From positions 34,234 through 98,233 of the forward strand of contig JANQKC010000039.1 of assembly GCA_028281325.1 (NCBI GenBank): a DNA stretch of 64,000 nt, read 5' to 3'. Origin of the DNA: Alphaproteobacteria bacterium (GTDB lineage: Bacteria; Pseudomonadota; Alphaproteobacteria; UBA8366). The notes below the pieces were generated by a model, which saw only the letters and a list, made by a program, of their open reading frames with translations, was not told where the DNA came from and ran no database searches. Below are positions 9,537-18,245 of the stretch, piece after piece (position 1 is the first letter of the stretch; each line of letters begins with the position of its first letter). Position numbers and translations under genes: made by a program.

Positions 9537-9672
9537 CATCCTTCGACAGGCTCAGGATGAGGATCGCGATCGGGTGCATGGTCACACAGCCGTCATCCGT
9601 CGACAGGCTCGGGATGAGGATCGCTACCGGTGCATGTTCACCCAGCCCTCATGCTGAGCTTGTCGAAGCATG
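9537..9672. repeat. Intergenic palindromic repeat cluster (site 1)
   Basis: Two near-identical units of 57 bases (9537-9593 and 9594-9650) stand head to tail. Each begins with a catcc-ttcgacaggctc-gggatg type palindrome. A third, inverted core (tgctgagcttgtcgaagca) lies at 9650-9668. The same core recurs near 15.5 and 25.5 kb. This is a REP-like element filling the gap between two genes. Confidence 0.8.
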
Positions 9673-9691
9673 GTGGTGTGTGAGCGCTTAA

Positions 9692-10315
9692 TCACGCCTC
9701 GCCCGCTTTTTTCAGCGCCGTTCGAATCTTCTCGGCCATCGCGTCGGGCCCGATATGGGGCGGCACGGTGGCGAGGAACTTTCCGTTGCGATCCATCAGG
9801 TAAGACAAGGCCGAATGGTCCATGTGATAGTCGTCGCCCGACCTGACGTCGACCTTCCGGTAGGATGCGCCGAAAACCTTTGCGGCCTGGGAAACCTGTG
9901 CCGACGTTCCGGTCAGCCCGATCATGGTGTCGCTGAAATGGGTGACGTATCCCTTGACCTGTTCGACGGTATCGCGCTCCGGATCGATCGAGATGAAGAT
10001 CGGCTGGATCTTCTTGCCGAGGGCGCCGAGCCGGTCGAGCGCTTGCATCGTATCGGCCAGATGCGTCGGGCAGATGTCGGGACAGAAGGTATAGCCGAAG
10101 TAAACCAGCGTCGGTCGTCCTTTCAGCCCGTTCTGGGTGAAAGGCTTGCCGGTATGATCGGTCAGCAGGAAAGCGCCGCCCGGTTCGCGCGTCACGAAAG
10201 GCAGGCTCAGGTCCAGACCGGCGCGCTCGGCGACCGTCAGGCCCAGCCAGACGGTTCCGCCGAAACCGGCGGTGAAAATCAACCCGGCAAAGGAGAGACG
10301 CAGTAGCTTACCCAA
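9692..10315 (-). CDS. SCO1/SenC family copper chaperone-like protein
   Basis: This 207-residue thioredoxin-fold protein of the SCO family is used for copper delivery to the CuA site of cytochrome oxidase, or for thiol redox. It has an N-terminal membrane anchor (about residues 7-28), the copper-binding FCPDICP (CxxxC) and the distal His in MDHSALSYLMD. It stands alone, unlike the second SCO gene at 36.4 kb that sits in a copper operon. Length and motifs are complete. Confidence 0.92.
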   Translation of the reverse strand: MGKLLRLSFAGLIFTAGFGGTVWLGLTVAERAGLDLSLPFVTREPGGAFLLTDHTGKPFTQNGLKGRPTLVYFGYTFCPDICPTHLADTMQALDRLGALGKKIQPIFISIDPERDTVEQVKGYVTHFSDTMIGLTGTSAQVSQAAKVFGASYRKVDVRSGDDYHMDHSALSYLMDRNGKFLATVPPHIGPDAMAEKIRTALKKAGEA

Positions 10316-10420
10316 TTGGCGATTCCCACGACACTACCCGGCCGTGATTTGCCGGCCGATCCTCATCTATGATCTAACGCGATAGTTTCGCAAGGCCAAT
10401 ACTGACCGCGGGGAAAGACC

Positions 10421-11422
10421 ATGGTGGATATCGGGTTGACGGTGGCGTGTTGGGACTACGACCGGACGAAGGCGTTGCTCGACGGCCGCGTCGGGATCGA
10501 GGGATGCCGCGTGATCCCGGTAACGATCGGCACCGAAGACGCCTTTCCCCGCGCCGTAACGCGGCAGGACTTCGATGTTTCGGAGCTGTCGATGAGCAGC
10601 TACCTGCTGCAATTGTCGCGCGGCGACTGCCCGTATATCGCGATCCCCGCCTTCCTGTCGCGCGCCTTTCGCCATGATGCCTATTACATTCGCGCCGACC
10701 GGGGCATCGAGACGCCGAAAGACCTGGAAGGCAAGCTGGTCGGCGTGCCGGAATACCAGATGACGCTGGCCCTTTGGGCGCGCGGTATCCTGCAGGATGA
10801 ATACGGCGTGGATTTCCGTACGCTGCGCTACCGCACCGGCGGCACCAACAAACCTGGCCGCAAGGAGCGGCTGCCGCTGAACCTGCCGGATCACATGGAC
10901 GTGGCGCCGATCCCGCCCGAGAAATGCCTGAACGATCTGCTGGTGTCGGGCGAGTTGGATGCGGTGATGTCGCCGGGCCCGCCGCGCGCCTACGCCGAGG
11001 GTGATCCGAATGTGCGGCGGCTCATCCCGGACACGGCCGAGACCGAAAAGGCCTATTACAAGAAAACCGGTTTTTTCCCGATCATGCATTTCGTCGGCAT
11101 CCGCCGCGCGTTGGTCGAACAACACCCCTGGCTGCCGGCGCGCGTCTTCGCCGCCTTCGTCGAGGCCAAGCGGATCGCGATGGCGGAGATCAGCGAGATC
11201 ATGTCGCTGTCGGCCAATAAGATCAGCATGCCCTGGTTCGCCGCCGAGATCGAAGCGACCCGCCGGCTGATGGGCGACGATTACTGGTCCTACGGCGTCG
11301 CCGCCAACCGGGCCGAACTCGAAGCGATCTGCCGTTATTCGCAGGAGCAATACCTGTCCGAACGCCCGATCGCGGTGGAGGAGTTGTTCGCGCCCGAAAC
11401 GCTGGATATGCCAGGCATTTGA
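10421..11422 (+). CDS. 4,5-dihydroxyphthalate decarboxylase-like, periplasmic-binding-fold protein
   Basis: This 333-residue protein resembles the 4,5-dihydroxyphthalate decarboxylase (Pht5) group, which has a type 2 periplasmic-binding-protein fold but works in the cytoplasm. It starts directly with the first strand (MVDIGLTVACWDYDRT) and has no signal peptide, which fits an enzyme better than a transporter component. Other recognisable stretches are FDVSELSMSSYL and ADRGIETPKDLEGKLVGVPEY. No permease or ATPase is nearby. The true substrate is unknown. Confidence 0.75.
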   Translation: MVDIGLTVACWDYDRTKALLDGRVGIEGCRVIPVTIGTEDAFPRAVTRQDFDVSELSMSSYLLQLSRGDCPYIAIPAFLSRAFRHDAYYIRADRGIETPKDLEGKLVGVPEYQMTLALWARGILQDEYGVDFRTLRYRTGGTNKPGRKERLPLNLPDHMDVAPIPPEKCLNDLLVSGELDAVMSPGPPRAYAEGDPNVRRLIPDTAETEKAYYKKTGFFPIMHFVGIRRALVEQHPWLPARVFAAFVEAKRIAMAEISEIMSLSANKISMPWFAAEIEATRRLMGDDYWSYGVAANRAELEAICRYSQEQYLSERPIAVEELFAPETLDMPGI

Positions 11423-11447
11423 CGCGAAACCCGAAAGGCGTCGCGGG

Positions 11448-12428
11448 CTATGTCCTGATGAGCGCCTGGACCGCTTTCAGCAATCGCGTTCCGATTCCAT
11501 TAATCAGTACCTCGGCAGGCTTTATGAACATCCCGACGATAAGGCTCAACGCGAGGATCCATACCAATCCGGCGGAATAGGGGCCGGCTTGGTTTGCGGT
11601 GCCGTCGTCTGGACCATCGACCGTCATGACGATGTAGATCACGAGGGCGAATAATACGGCCTCGCCCACGCGATACCACAAACCGCCCCAAAACTTCGTG
11701 CCCCGATACTCCAGGTTCTCTTCTGCATTGGTTTCCGTGTCGGCGTCTGCCGTGTCGTCTACTGCGGTATCGCCTTTCTCAAGGTGGTCGCGTTTGAGCC
11801 GCAATGATCCCGCGACAAAGAACAGACTGCCAAGAATGGCGAAGCCGGGAATGAGGCAGAGCTGGACCATCTGGTAAATACCGCAAGAAGCAGGCGTTCT
11901 GCCGCCTTTAGGGTCGCAGCTCTGATCGTTGATACTCAGGATGTCGTGCAAGATTCCAACGCTCGAAAACCCCGCTAGTGCAACGAAATTCACGACGCCC
12001 ACCAGTGTAAGCGCGAACCCTAGTCCCAAAAGTGCGTAGTCGTACCGGCGCAGGTCCTTACCCGCGTCTGTTTCGTCTTCTTCGCGGAGCAAGAATGCGA
12101 GAACGGTCGTGATCGCGCCGATGAAAGCGGCCGACATCATCAACCAAAAAGTACCGTCGAGCGGATGGGCCGTAGTCGCCATGGCCCCGCCGCCCGCTGC
12201 CGCATGCAACATCGTCAGAATCGCCGTCGAGGACAGAACGGCGACGACGTAAATCATGCCGACAGTGAGGAGAACGGCGCCGGCGCCGGCAAAGACGAAA
12301 AACTTGTTCGCGCCAAACCGGGCGACGAGCTCTGCGACGAGCCCACGAGGTTCATCAAGCTCTTCTATCGGCTTCGAAGCTGAGGCGGTTTCACCGTTTT
12401 TGTCGGCTTTATCCTTTTTCTTGGCCAT
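11448..12428 (-). CDS. Multi-span membrane protein, hypothetical
   Basis: This is a 326-residue protein with a charged Lys-rich N-terminus (about residues 1-40). About six hydrophobic segments follow, near residues 43-65, 92-112, 130-150, 186-208, 252-270 and 285-302. An acidic loop lies around 215-240. The loop after span 3 has two Cys (SCDPKGG and ASCGIY). I do not recognise a family. GC content looks lower than in the neighbours. It reads divergently from the class II aldolase gene at 12.7 kb. Confidence 0.7.
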   Translation of the reverse strand: MAKKKDKADKNGETASASKPIEELDEPRGLVAELVARFGANKFFVFAGAGAVLLTVGMIYVVAVLSSTAILTMLHAAAGGGAMATTAHPLDGTFWLMMSAAFIGAITTVLAFLLREEDETDAGKDLRRYDYALLGLGFALTLVGVVNFVALAGFSSVGILHDILSINDQSCDPKGGRTPASCGIYQMVQLCLIPGFAILGSLFFVAGSLRLKRDHLEKGDTAVDDTADADTETNAEENLEYRGTKFWGGLWYRVGEAVLFALVIYIVMTVDGPDDGTANQAGPYSAGLVWILALSLIVGMFIKPAEVLINGIGTRLLKAVQALIRT

Positions 12429-12500
12429 ATTCGTTGCCTCCCTAATCGGAAAAACAAATGCCGTGCAGTCGGCAATTTATTCTATTTATAGTCGCAATAA

Positions 12501-12516
12501 TTGCATATAAATGCAA
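12501..12516. promoter_or_regulatory. Inverted repeat in divergent intergenic region
   Basis: A perfect 6-base inverted repeat, ttgcat-ataa-atgcaa, lies in the AT-rich gap between the membrane protein (minus) and the class II aldolase (plus). Its position fits an operator or promoter element. No regulator is encoded next to it. Confidence 0.3.
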
Positions 12517-12671
12517 CATTATGGCGGTACTTGGTTGTGTGTCGGACCGGCGCATCCGGGTTATCCGGTTGGGATAGGAGCATGAACCGCATGGTTTGCG
12601 GTTGGCGCCAACCCGGGCGATAATAGCCACGCCCCAATCGCGCAAATTTCACGGATTTTTTGGAGAACCGC

Positions 12672-13457
12672 ATGGCCACTGCACTGAAAGAGGTGAAGCG
12701 TCCGCAGGACGTTTCCGACGAGGAATGGAACACCCGGGTCGAGTTGGCGGCCTGCTATCGACTGGTCCACAAGATGGGCTGGGACGATCATCTGGCAACG
12801 CATATTTCGGCCCGCGTGCCGGGGCCGGAGGATCATTTCCTGCTGAACCCCTACGGCATGATGTTCGACGAGATCACGGCGTCCTCGTTGGTCAAGATCG
12901 ACGTGGACGGCGAGATCATCGGCGACAGCAACGGCTATTCGGTCAACCCAGCGGGCTTCGTCATTCACAGCGCCGTTCACATGGCGGCGCCGCATCTTCT
13001 CTGCGCGCTGCACACGCATACCTATGCCGGCGTCGGTGTGTCCTGCCAGAAAGACGGCATTCTGCCGCTGAGCCAGATGCAGCTCGTGATCTGGGACGAG
13101 ATCGCCTATCACGACTACGAGGGTGCGGCCGAACAGCTGGACGAGCGCGAGCGCATCGTGGCGGACCTTGGCGACAAGCGCATGTTGGTGCTGCGGAACC
13201 ATGGCCTGATGACCGTGGGCGAGACCATCGGCGAGGCCTTCGTGCATATGTACAAGCTAGAGCGCGCCTGCCGCATGCAGCTTCATTTCCAACAGGCGGG
13301 CGCGGAATGGGCCGCACTGTCGGACGACACGATCCGCAAGACGGCGGACCAGGGCAAGCGCTTCTCCGGCAAGGACGGCCACCGCCCGGTCGGCACCGTC
13401 GAGTGGGACGCCTTCAAGCGCATGCTCGACCGCGACGACACGAGCTACCGCACATAA
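12672..13457 (+). CDS. Class II aldolase/adducin family protein
   Basis: This 261-residue member of the class II aldolase/adducin family closely resembles the tandem pair at 43.8-45.4 kb. Likely metal ligands are in LHTHTYAG and RNHGLM. DDHLATHISARVPG is the N-terminal loop and NPYGMMFDEITASSLVKID is a strongly shared segment. The FucA catalytic Glu position reads NPAGFVIH, so no Glu. I chose the ATG at 12672 because tggaga lies six bases upstream. A strong terminator follows, so it is probably monocistronic. The reaction is not known. Confidence 0.9.
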   Translation: MATALKEVKRPQDVSDEEWNTRVELAACYRLVHKMGWDDHLATHISARVPGPEDHFLLNPYGMMFDEITASSLVKIDVDGEIIGDSNGYSVNPAGFVIHSAVHMAAPHLLCALHTHTYAGVGVSCQKDGILPLSQMQLVIWDEIAYHDYEGAAEQLDERERIVADLGDKRMLVLRNHGLMTVGETIGEAFVHMYKLERACRMQLHFQQAGAEWAALSDDTIRKTADQGKRFSGKDGHRPVGTVEWDAFKRMLDRDDTSYRT

Positions 13458-13481
13458 CCGTTTTCATGGCTCAAACAAAAG

Positions 13482-13507
13482 CCCCGGTCGGTCGGCCGGG
13501 GTTTTTT
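13482..13507 (+). terminator. Rho-independent terminator
   Basis: An 8-pair stem with one G-T pair (ccccggtc / ggccgggg), a four-base loop and six following T residues lies 25 bases after the class II aldolase stop codon. Confidence 0.85.
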
Positions 13508-13701
13508 GGGCGCTTGAATCACGTTGGAATACCAACGTTTAGTGTTCGCTTCGCTGCAAGATACTTGGCGGCTGATGGCGGCCCTGAATCCAAACTCGCC
13601 GCATGGCGATGACCCAAATCGACCATGTAAGCACTCCAAATGCGGCATCTTGGCTCTTTCAAGGTTGGCCCATGCTTGTTAGGCATCAAGGTGAAGGCGT
13701 T

Positions 13702-14088
13702 ATGCGGATTGGGAGCCTTGCAGTTCGATTTTTTTTACGTGCGAGCATTGTTGTTGCGCTCGTATTTTTTTCGTTCGCTCACACGCCTGTAGATTTCTCG
13801 TCGTCGCAACCTCATGACCTCTCCGCCTCCGTACTTCCGGATGGTTCGCTACTAGATCTCTGTTTCGGAACCGGCGGTGCCGGCACGGAAGATGAAGCAG
13901 GCCACGCTGATGTCTGCGAGTTTTGCAAGATCGCCGGATCGGTCGCGCTCGCTATGCCCGACCGTTCGGGCAAGCCTGCATACGCTGCGAAAGTCCAGCC
14001 GCTGTTTCCGCCTGAAGCGAAACATGTTGTCTCTCTCGCCTGGCGCCTGTTGCCGCCAAAACAAGGTCCTCCTTCGATTGTGATTTGA
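13702..14088 (+). CDS. DUF2946-like secreted Cys-motif protein
   Basis: This 128-residue protein has an N-terminal hydrophobic segment (FFLRASIVVALVFFSFAH) that is a likely signal or anchor. It then has LPDGSLLDLC and a CEFCKIAG motif, a layout I associate with DUF2946, a family often near copper or metal transport genes. A paralogue with LPDGSLPVFC and CDFCRIAG lies in the copper operon at 37.7 kb. The ATG at 13702 has aaggtgaagg just upstream and gives a proper signal sequence. It precedes the DsrE-like gene by 105 bases. Function is unknown; binding of a metal by the Cys residues is inferred. Confidence 0.65.
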   Translation: MRIGSLAVRFFLRASIVVALVFFSFAHTPVDFSSSQPHDLSASVLPDGSLLDLCFGTGGAGTEDEAGHADVCEFCKIAGSVALAMPDRSGKPAYAAKVQPLFPPEAKHVVSLAWRLLPPKQGPPSIVI

Positions 14089-14193
14089 ACCGTTTTCGTG
14101 GTGCAAGGCCGCGATGCGACCGACGAAACCAAACGCATGCCACCGGTCTGTGCGTCGGGTTTCGAAAACCGATCCGATTGAAAGGACTATAAG

Positions 14194-14652
14194 ATGAAAT
14201 TCCCAAAAACCGTTATTGCTGCCGTCATTCTCCTGCTTGCGAGCGTCATGCCTGCTATCACTGCCCAGGCGGAGGACGCCAAGCCAGGCCTTTTCGTCAA
14301 CCTAACGACCGACGATACCTGGGCAGCAGCCAAGGCGATTATGTTTGCTCATCAGAAAGCGTTGAAAAACGGGCACAAGCCTGTCGTCATCTGGCTGAAC
14401 GTCCACGGCGTCTATCTGGCCGACAAGAAGCGCCCGTCTCATGTCCATGGGCTGATGCGCAAGCAGAATGCTTCGATCCAAGACATGCTGACCGCATTCA
14501 TGAAGGATGGCGGGATTGTGCTGATGTGTCAGGCCTGTTCGGCTGCAGCCGGCCTGACCATCGAGGACTATATCGATGGTGTCCAGATGGGTTCCTGGCC
14601 AGTGGTCGAAGGCTACTTGTTTGATCCCGCCGTGAAAACGCTGTCTTGGTAA
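14194..14652 (+). CDS. Periplasmic DsrE-like protein
   Basis: This 152-residue exported protein has a signal peptide of about 26 residues (hydrophobic VIAAVILLLASVMPAITAQA). A DsrE/DsrF-type fold follows, seen in FVNLTTDDTWAAAKAIMFAHQKAL, PVVIWLNVHGVYLA and VLMCQACSAAAGL. The Cys pair in CQAC could act in sulfur or thiol chemistry. It probably forms a unit with the upstream DUF2946-like gene. A long hairpin follows the stop codon. The exact role is unknown. Confidence 0.75.
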   Translation: MKFPKTVIAAVILLLASVMPAITAQAEDAKPGLFVNLTTDDTWAAAKAIMFAHQKALKNGHKPVVIWLNVHGVYLADKKRPSHVHGLMRKQNASIQDMLTAFMKDGGIVLMCQACSAAAGLTIEDYIDGVQMGSWPVVEGYLFDPAVKTLSW

Positions 14653-14679
14653 ACGGTATCACGTCAACGCAATAGCGAT

Positions 14680-14719
14680 GCTGAACGCGAACCCTACGGC
14701 TAATGGGTTCGCGTTCAGC
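14680..14719. terminator. Perfect 15-bp hairpin after DsrE-like gene
   Basis: gctgaacgcgaaccc and its exact reverse complement are separated by ten bases, 27 bases after the stop codon. There is no T run, so this may be a transcript-end stabiliser or processing site rather than a classical terminator. The rest of the gap to 14888 shows nothing I recognise. Confidence 0.6.
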
Positions 14720-14888
14720 AGGTCGGGCAGTAGCGTCGCATTCGGCTTCGATCGCAACTGCATCAACTGTGCGGATTCAGGACGACGGTTTTAACTGGTC
14801 ACGTTGTCGGTATACACGGCGTATGGATCAACCTAGGCGGTTATGTCGAAGGCAGGCATCGGCCAGCTATCGTTTATGAACACGCGGC

Positions 14889-15416
14889 CTAGAACCCGTC
14901 TTCCCGAAGCTGTTCCTTGTATTGCTGCCAGCGGCGGACATAGCCGCCGGGGATGCGTTTGATCATCTCGATATGCTTGTCCTCGACTTGTTTCACCACC
15001 TTGCCGGGAGAGCCGAAGACGACCGAGCCATCCGGGATTTCCTTGCCCTCGGGGATGAAGGCGTTCGCGCCGATCAGGCAGTGCTTGCCGATCTTCGCGC
15101 CGTTCAGGATGACGCTGCCGATGCCGATCAGAGTTTCGTCGTCGATGGTGCAGCCGTGCAGCATGACCGAATGGCCGATGCTGACATTGTCGCCGAGCGT
15201 GCAGGGAAAGCCCGGGTCGGCATGGATCACGGTGCCGTCTTGCACCTGGGTGTTCTCGCCCAGCGTGATCGGGTCGTTGTCGCCGCGCAGCACGCAGTTC
15301 CACCAGACGCTGGCGTTCTTCTTCAGGATCACGTTGCCGATGACGGCGGCGTTCGGTGCGATCCAGTAATTGTCGCCGTCCGTCTGCACACGCGTGTCGC
15401 CGAGGGCGTATTTCAT
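14889..15416 (-). CDS. Gamma-carbonic anhydrase family protein
   Basis: This 175-residue left-handed beta-helix (hexapeptide repeat) protein is of the gamma-carbonic anhydrase/YrdA/PaaY type. The three Zn-ligand His are visible in VIHADPG and GHSVMLHGC (spacing H-x4-H). Hexapeptide turns such as IGNVIL, LGDNVSIG and IGKHCLIG run through residues 20-140, followed by a C-terminal helix. It may hydrate CO2 or act as a thioesterase, as some members do. The palindrome cluster upstream separates it from the molybdoenzyme gene. Confidence 0.92.
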   Translation of the reverse strand: MKYALGDTRVQTDGDNYWIAPNAAVIGNVILKKNASVWWNCVLRGDNDPITLGENTQVQDGTVIHADPGFPCTLGDNVSIGHSVMLHGCTIDDETLIGIGSVILNGAKIGKHCLIGANAFIPEGKEIPDGSVVFGSPGKVVKQVEDKHIEMIKRIPGGYVRRWQQYKEQLREDGF

Positions 15417-15442
15417 TCGTCACACTCCAGTTTCTGCGGTCT

Positions 15443-15710
15443 CATGCTTCGTCCTTCGACTAGCTCGGGATGAGGAAGCTCAGCATGAGGCATTTTGTTT
15501 ATGGTCCTTATCCTGAGCTTGTCGAAGGATCGATTGAGTTCTGCAATCTGCGTCCTGCTTCGATAGGCTCAGCATGAGGCTTCATCTCTTATAATCCTCA
15601 CCCTGAGCTAGTCGAAGGGTCGACTGCGTCCAGTCGTCCAAGTCATGCTTCGACAGGCTCAGCATGAGGTTTTTGTTCGCGGTCCTCACCCTGAGCTAGT
15701 CGAAGGGTGA
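15443..15710. repeat. Intergenic palindromic repeat cluster (site 2)
   Basis: At least five alternating direct and inverted copies of the tcgacaggctcagcatgagg type core fill this gap, separated by 20-40 bases of unlike spacer. They match the repeats at 9.6 and 25.5 kb. Unit and spacer lengths are irregular and each core is palindromic, so this is a REP-like array, not CRISPR. Confidence 0.85.
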
Positions 15711-15732
15711 AGTCGTCAAAAAACGCCACCCG

Positions 15733-18063
15733 TCACGCCGACTGCGCCATCTCGGGCGGGTCGAAGGCGGTGACCTGCGGCGCGTCCTCGTTGTACAGCT
15801 CGATCTGCACCAGCGCGCTGTGGGCGATCGGGCCCTGCGCCAGCTTCGACGTTCCGCGGTCCGGCGTCAGCACGTTCGGGTTGCCGTGTTTCTCCAGGCT
15901 GCCGATGCGGCCCGGTTCCGCCGGGTCGTACCACGCGCCGGTGGAAATGCGGATGACGCCGGGGCGGGTGTCCTTCGACAGCACAGCGGCCGACAGGATC
16001 GCGCCCCGGTCGTTGAAGACGCGCACGATGTCGCCGTCCTTGATGCCGCGCGCCGTGGCGTCGTCGGGATGCATGACGACTGGCTCGCGGCCCTTCACCT
16101 TGCTCTCGACGCTGACGCGACCATCGTCCATCTGGCCGTGCAGCTTGGTCACCGGCTGGTTCGAGACCATGTGCAGCGGGTAGGCCGCGGCCCGGTCGCC
16201 GCCGAGCCATTCCTTCGGTTCGAGCCAGACGGGATGGCCCGGGCAATCGTCATAGCCGTAGCCGGCGATGGTCTCGGAGTAGATCTCCACCTTGCCCGAC
16301 GGCGTGCGCAGCGGGCTGTTTTCCGGATCGTTGCGGAAGGCCTCGAAGGCGATATACGCGCCGGTCGGTTCCGGCGTTTCCACATAGCCCGCTTCCCAGA
16401 AGTCCTCGAAGCCGGGCAGTTCGATGCGCTTCTTCGCGGCTTGCTGGCGCGACACGTTGTAGAGATGCCGCAGCCATTCGTCTTCGTTCCGGCCTTCGGT
16501 GAAGCGTTCCTCGAAGCCGAGCCTTTTCGCCAGGCCGGTGAAGATGTCGAAGTCGTTGCGCGCGTCGCCGACCGGCTCGACCGCCTTCTGCATCGCCATG
16601 ATGAAGCGGTCGCGCGAACTGGCGCCGATGTCGTTGCGTTCCAGCGTCGTCGTTGCCGGCAGCACGATGTCCGCGTGGCGCGCGGTCGCGGTCCACCAGA
16701 TTTCGTTCAGCACGATGGTCTCCGGCTTCTGCCACGCCTTGATCAGCTTGTTCAGGTCCTGATGGTGATGGAACGGGTTGCCGCCGCACCAGTAGACGAG
16801 GCGCGTATCCGGATAGGTCCGGTCCATGCCGTTGAACTGATACGCGCCGCCGGGATTGAGCAGGAGGTCGGCAATCCGCGCGACGGGGATGTAGCTGCGG
16901 GTCGGGTTCTCGCCGCTCGGCATCGCGGGCACGGCGAAGCGGTCCACCGGGTTGCCGTAGCCGTTCATGCTGCCGTAGCCGAAGCCGCAGCCGCCGCCCG
17001 GCAGGCCGATCTGGCCCAGCATCGCGGCCAGCGTCGTAGTCATCCAATAGGTCTGCTCGCCGTGCTCGGCGCGTTGCAGCGCATAGGCGGTGCCGATCAT
17101 CGTGCGCCCGGCGGCCATGCGGCGCGCCAGACTGCGGATCGTGTCCGCGTCGATCTCGCAGATCGCGGCGGCCCAGTCGGCGGTCTTCGGCTGACCGTCG
17201 GTTACGCCCAGCAGATAGGGCTCGAACTTGTCGTAGCCGGTGCAGAAGCGGTCGAGCGCCGCGTGGTCGTGCAGTCCTTCCTCGACCAGGGTATGCGCGA
17301 TGCCCAGCATCAGGGCGACGTCGCTGCCCGGCCGCGGCGCCAGCCAATCCGCATCCAGGAAATCCGCGGTGTCGTCGCGCAGCGGCGTGATGCTGACGAA
17401 CTTCGTGCGGCCGTTCTTCAGCTTGTTGAGCCATTTGTGGGTGCCGTGCTCGCCCATGCCGCCGGGTTCGACCTGGGTGTTCTTGAGGCCAAGCCCGCCG
17501 AAGGACACGAACAGGTCGCAGTGGTCGGCGATGCTGTCCCAGGACGTGAACGGCCCCCGGCCCAAGCCGGGATCACCGAAGATATAGGGCAGGATCGCGT
17601 GCCCGGCCGCGTTGCTGTAGCTGTGCACCTGCCCGGTATAGCCGCCGAACATGCCGAGGAAACGCTGCAACTGCGTCTTGGCGTGATGGAACCGCCCGGC
17701 GCTGGACCAGCCGTAGGAGCCGCCGAAGATCGATTCGTTGCCGTGTTCTTCCTTGACCCGCTTGAGTTCCGCCGCCAGCAGGTCGAGCGCCTCGTCCCAG
17801 GGGACGGGCACGAAGGGCTCCGCGCCGCGCCGGTCGGTCCGGGCGCCGGGGCCGTCCTTCAGCCAGCTAGCCCGGATCATCGGCTGCTTGATGCGTGTCT
17901 CCGAATAGAGCGAGTCCGGGATCGATTCGATGATGCGCGAGGGATGCGCGTCTTTCTCGAAGGGTTCGACGCCGATCAGCTTGCCGTCCTTGACCAGGGT
18001 GTTGAACGCCCCCCAATGGGACGAATGCCGTCGGCGGATAATCGATGGATCGGTGTCGCTCAT
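15733..18063 (-). CDS. Molybdopterin-dependent oxidoreductase, BisC/DMSO reductase-like
   Basis: This 776-residue protein belongs to the DMSO reductase family, closest in pattern to cytoplasmic biotin sulfoxide reductase (BisC/TorZ). It starts MSDTDPSIIRRRHSSHWG and has no Tat signal and no N-terminal 4Fe-4S Cys motif. The Mo ligand should be the Ser in HSYSNAAG (about residue 150), as in DMSO/TMAO reductases. Cofactor-binding segments include YWCGGNPFHHHQDLN and LHMVSNQPVTKLHGQ. It probably reduces an S-oxide or N-oxide, or repairs methionine sulfoxide; substrate unproven. No membrane anchor or electron-transfer partner is adjacent. Confidence 0.9.
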   Translation of the reverse strand: MSDTDPSIIRRRHSSHWGAFNTLVKDGKLIGVEPFEKDAHPSRIIESIPDSLYSETRIKQPMIRASWLKDGPGARTDRRGAEPFVPVPWDEALDLLAAELKRVKEEHGNESIFGGSYGWSSAGRFHHAKTQLQRFLGMFGGYTGQVHSYSNAAGHAILPYIFGDPGLGRGPFTSWDSIADHCDLFVSFGGLGLKNTQVEPGGMGEHGTHKWLNKLKNGRTKFVSITPLRDDTADFLDADWLAPRPGSDVALMLGIAHTLVEEGLHDHAALDRFCTGYDKFEPYLLGVTDGQPKTADWAAAICEIDADTIRSLARRMAAGRTMIGTAYALQRAEHGEQTYWMTTTLAAMLGQIGLPGGGCGFGYGSMNGYGNPVDRFAVPAMPSGENPTRSYIPVARIADLLLNPGGAYQFNGMDRTYPDTRLVYWCGGNPFHHHQDLNKLIKAWQKPETIVLNEIWWTATARHADIVLPATTTLERNDIGASSRDRFIMAMQKAVEPVGDARNDFDIFTGLAKRLGFEERFTEGRNEDEWLRHLYNVSRQQAAKKRIELPGFEDFWEAGYVETPEPTGAYIAFEAFRNDPENSPLRTPSGKVEIYSETIAGYGYDDCPGHPVWLEPKEWLGGDRAAAYPLHMVSNQPVTKLHGQMDDGRVSVESKVKGREPVVMHPDDATARGIKDGDIVRVFNDRGAILSAAVLSKDTRPGVIRISTGAWYDPAEPGRIGSLEKHGNPNVLTPDRGTSKLAQGPIAHSALVQIELYNEDAPQVTAFDPPEMAQSA

Positions 18064-18245
18064 GCCTCAAAATCCTTTGCGCAGGGGTGGTTACGGCGAC
18101 CGGGGCGGGCCGGAATTCTGCTGTCTCCTGTGATACCCGAAAAACGGATGTCTCGCCAGACCGGCCGCGACGGTGTATGAGAACGGCCATTCTTCTTAAC
18201 CTTGGCGCTTGGCGCGCCACGGCAAGACCCAGGAGGCCCTCCGCC

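Noticed and set aside
15443..15710. Possible CRISPR array
   Set aside because: The repeated units are palindromic, alternate in orientation, vary in length and spacing, recur at other intergenic sites, and no cas genes are present.
15820..18180. Very long open frame (over 780 codons) on the plus strand
   Set aside because: It lies opposite the clear molybdoenzyme gene and its translation is Arg/Ala/Gly-rich with no recognisable domain; a shadow caused by high GC.
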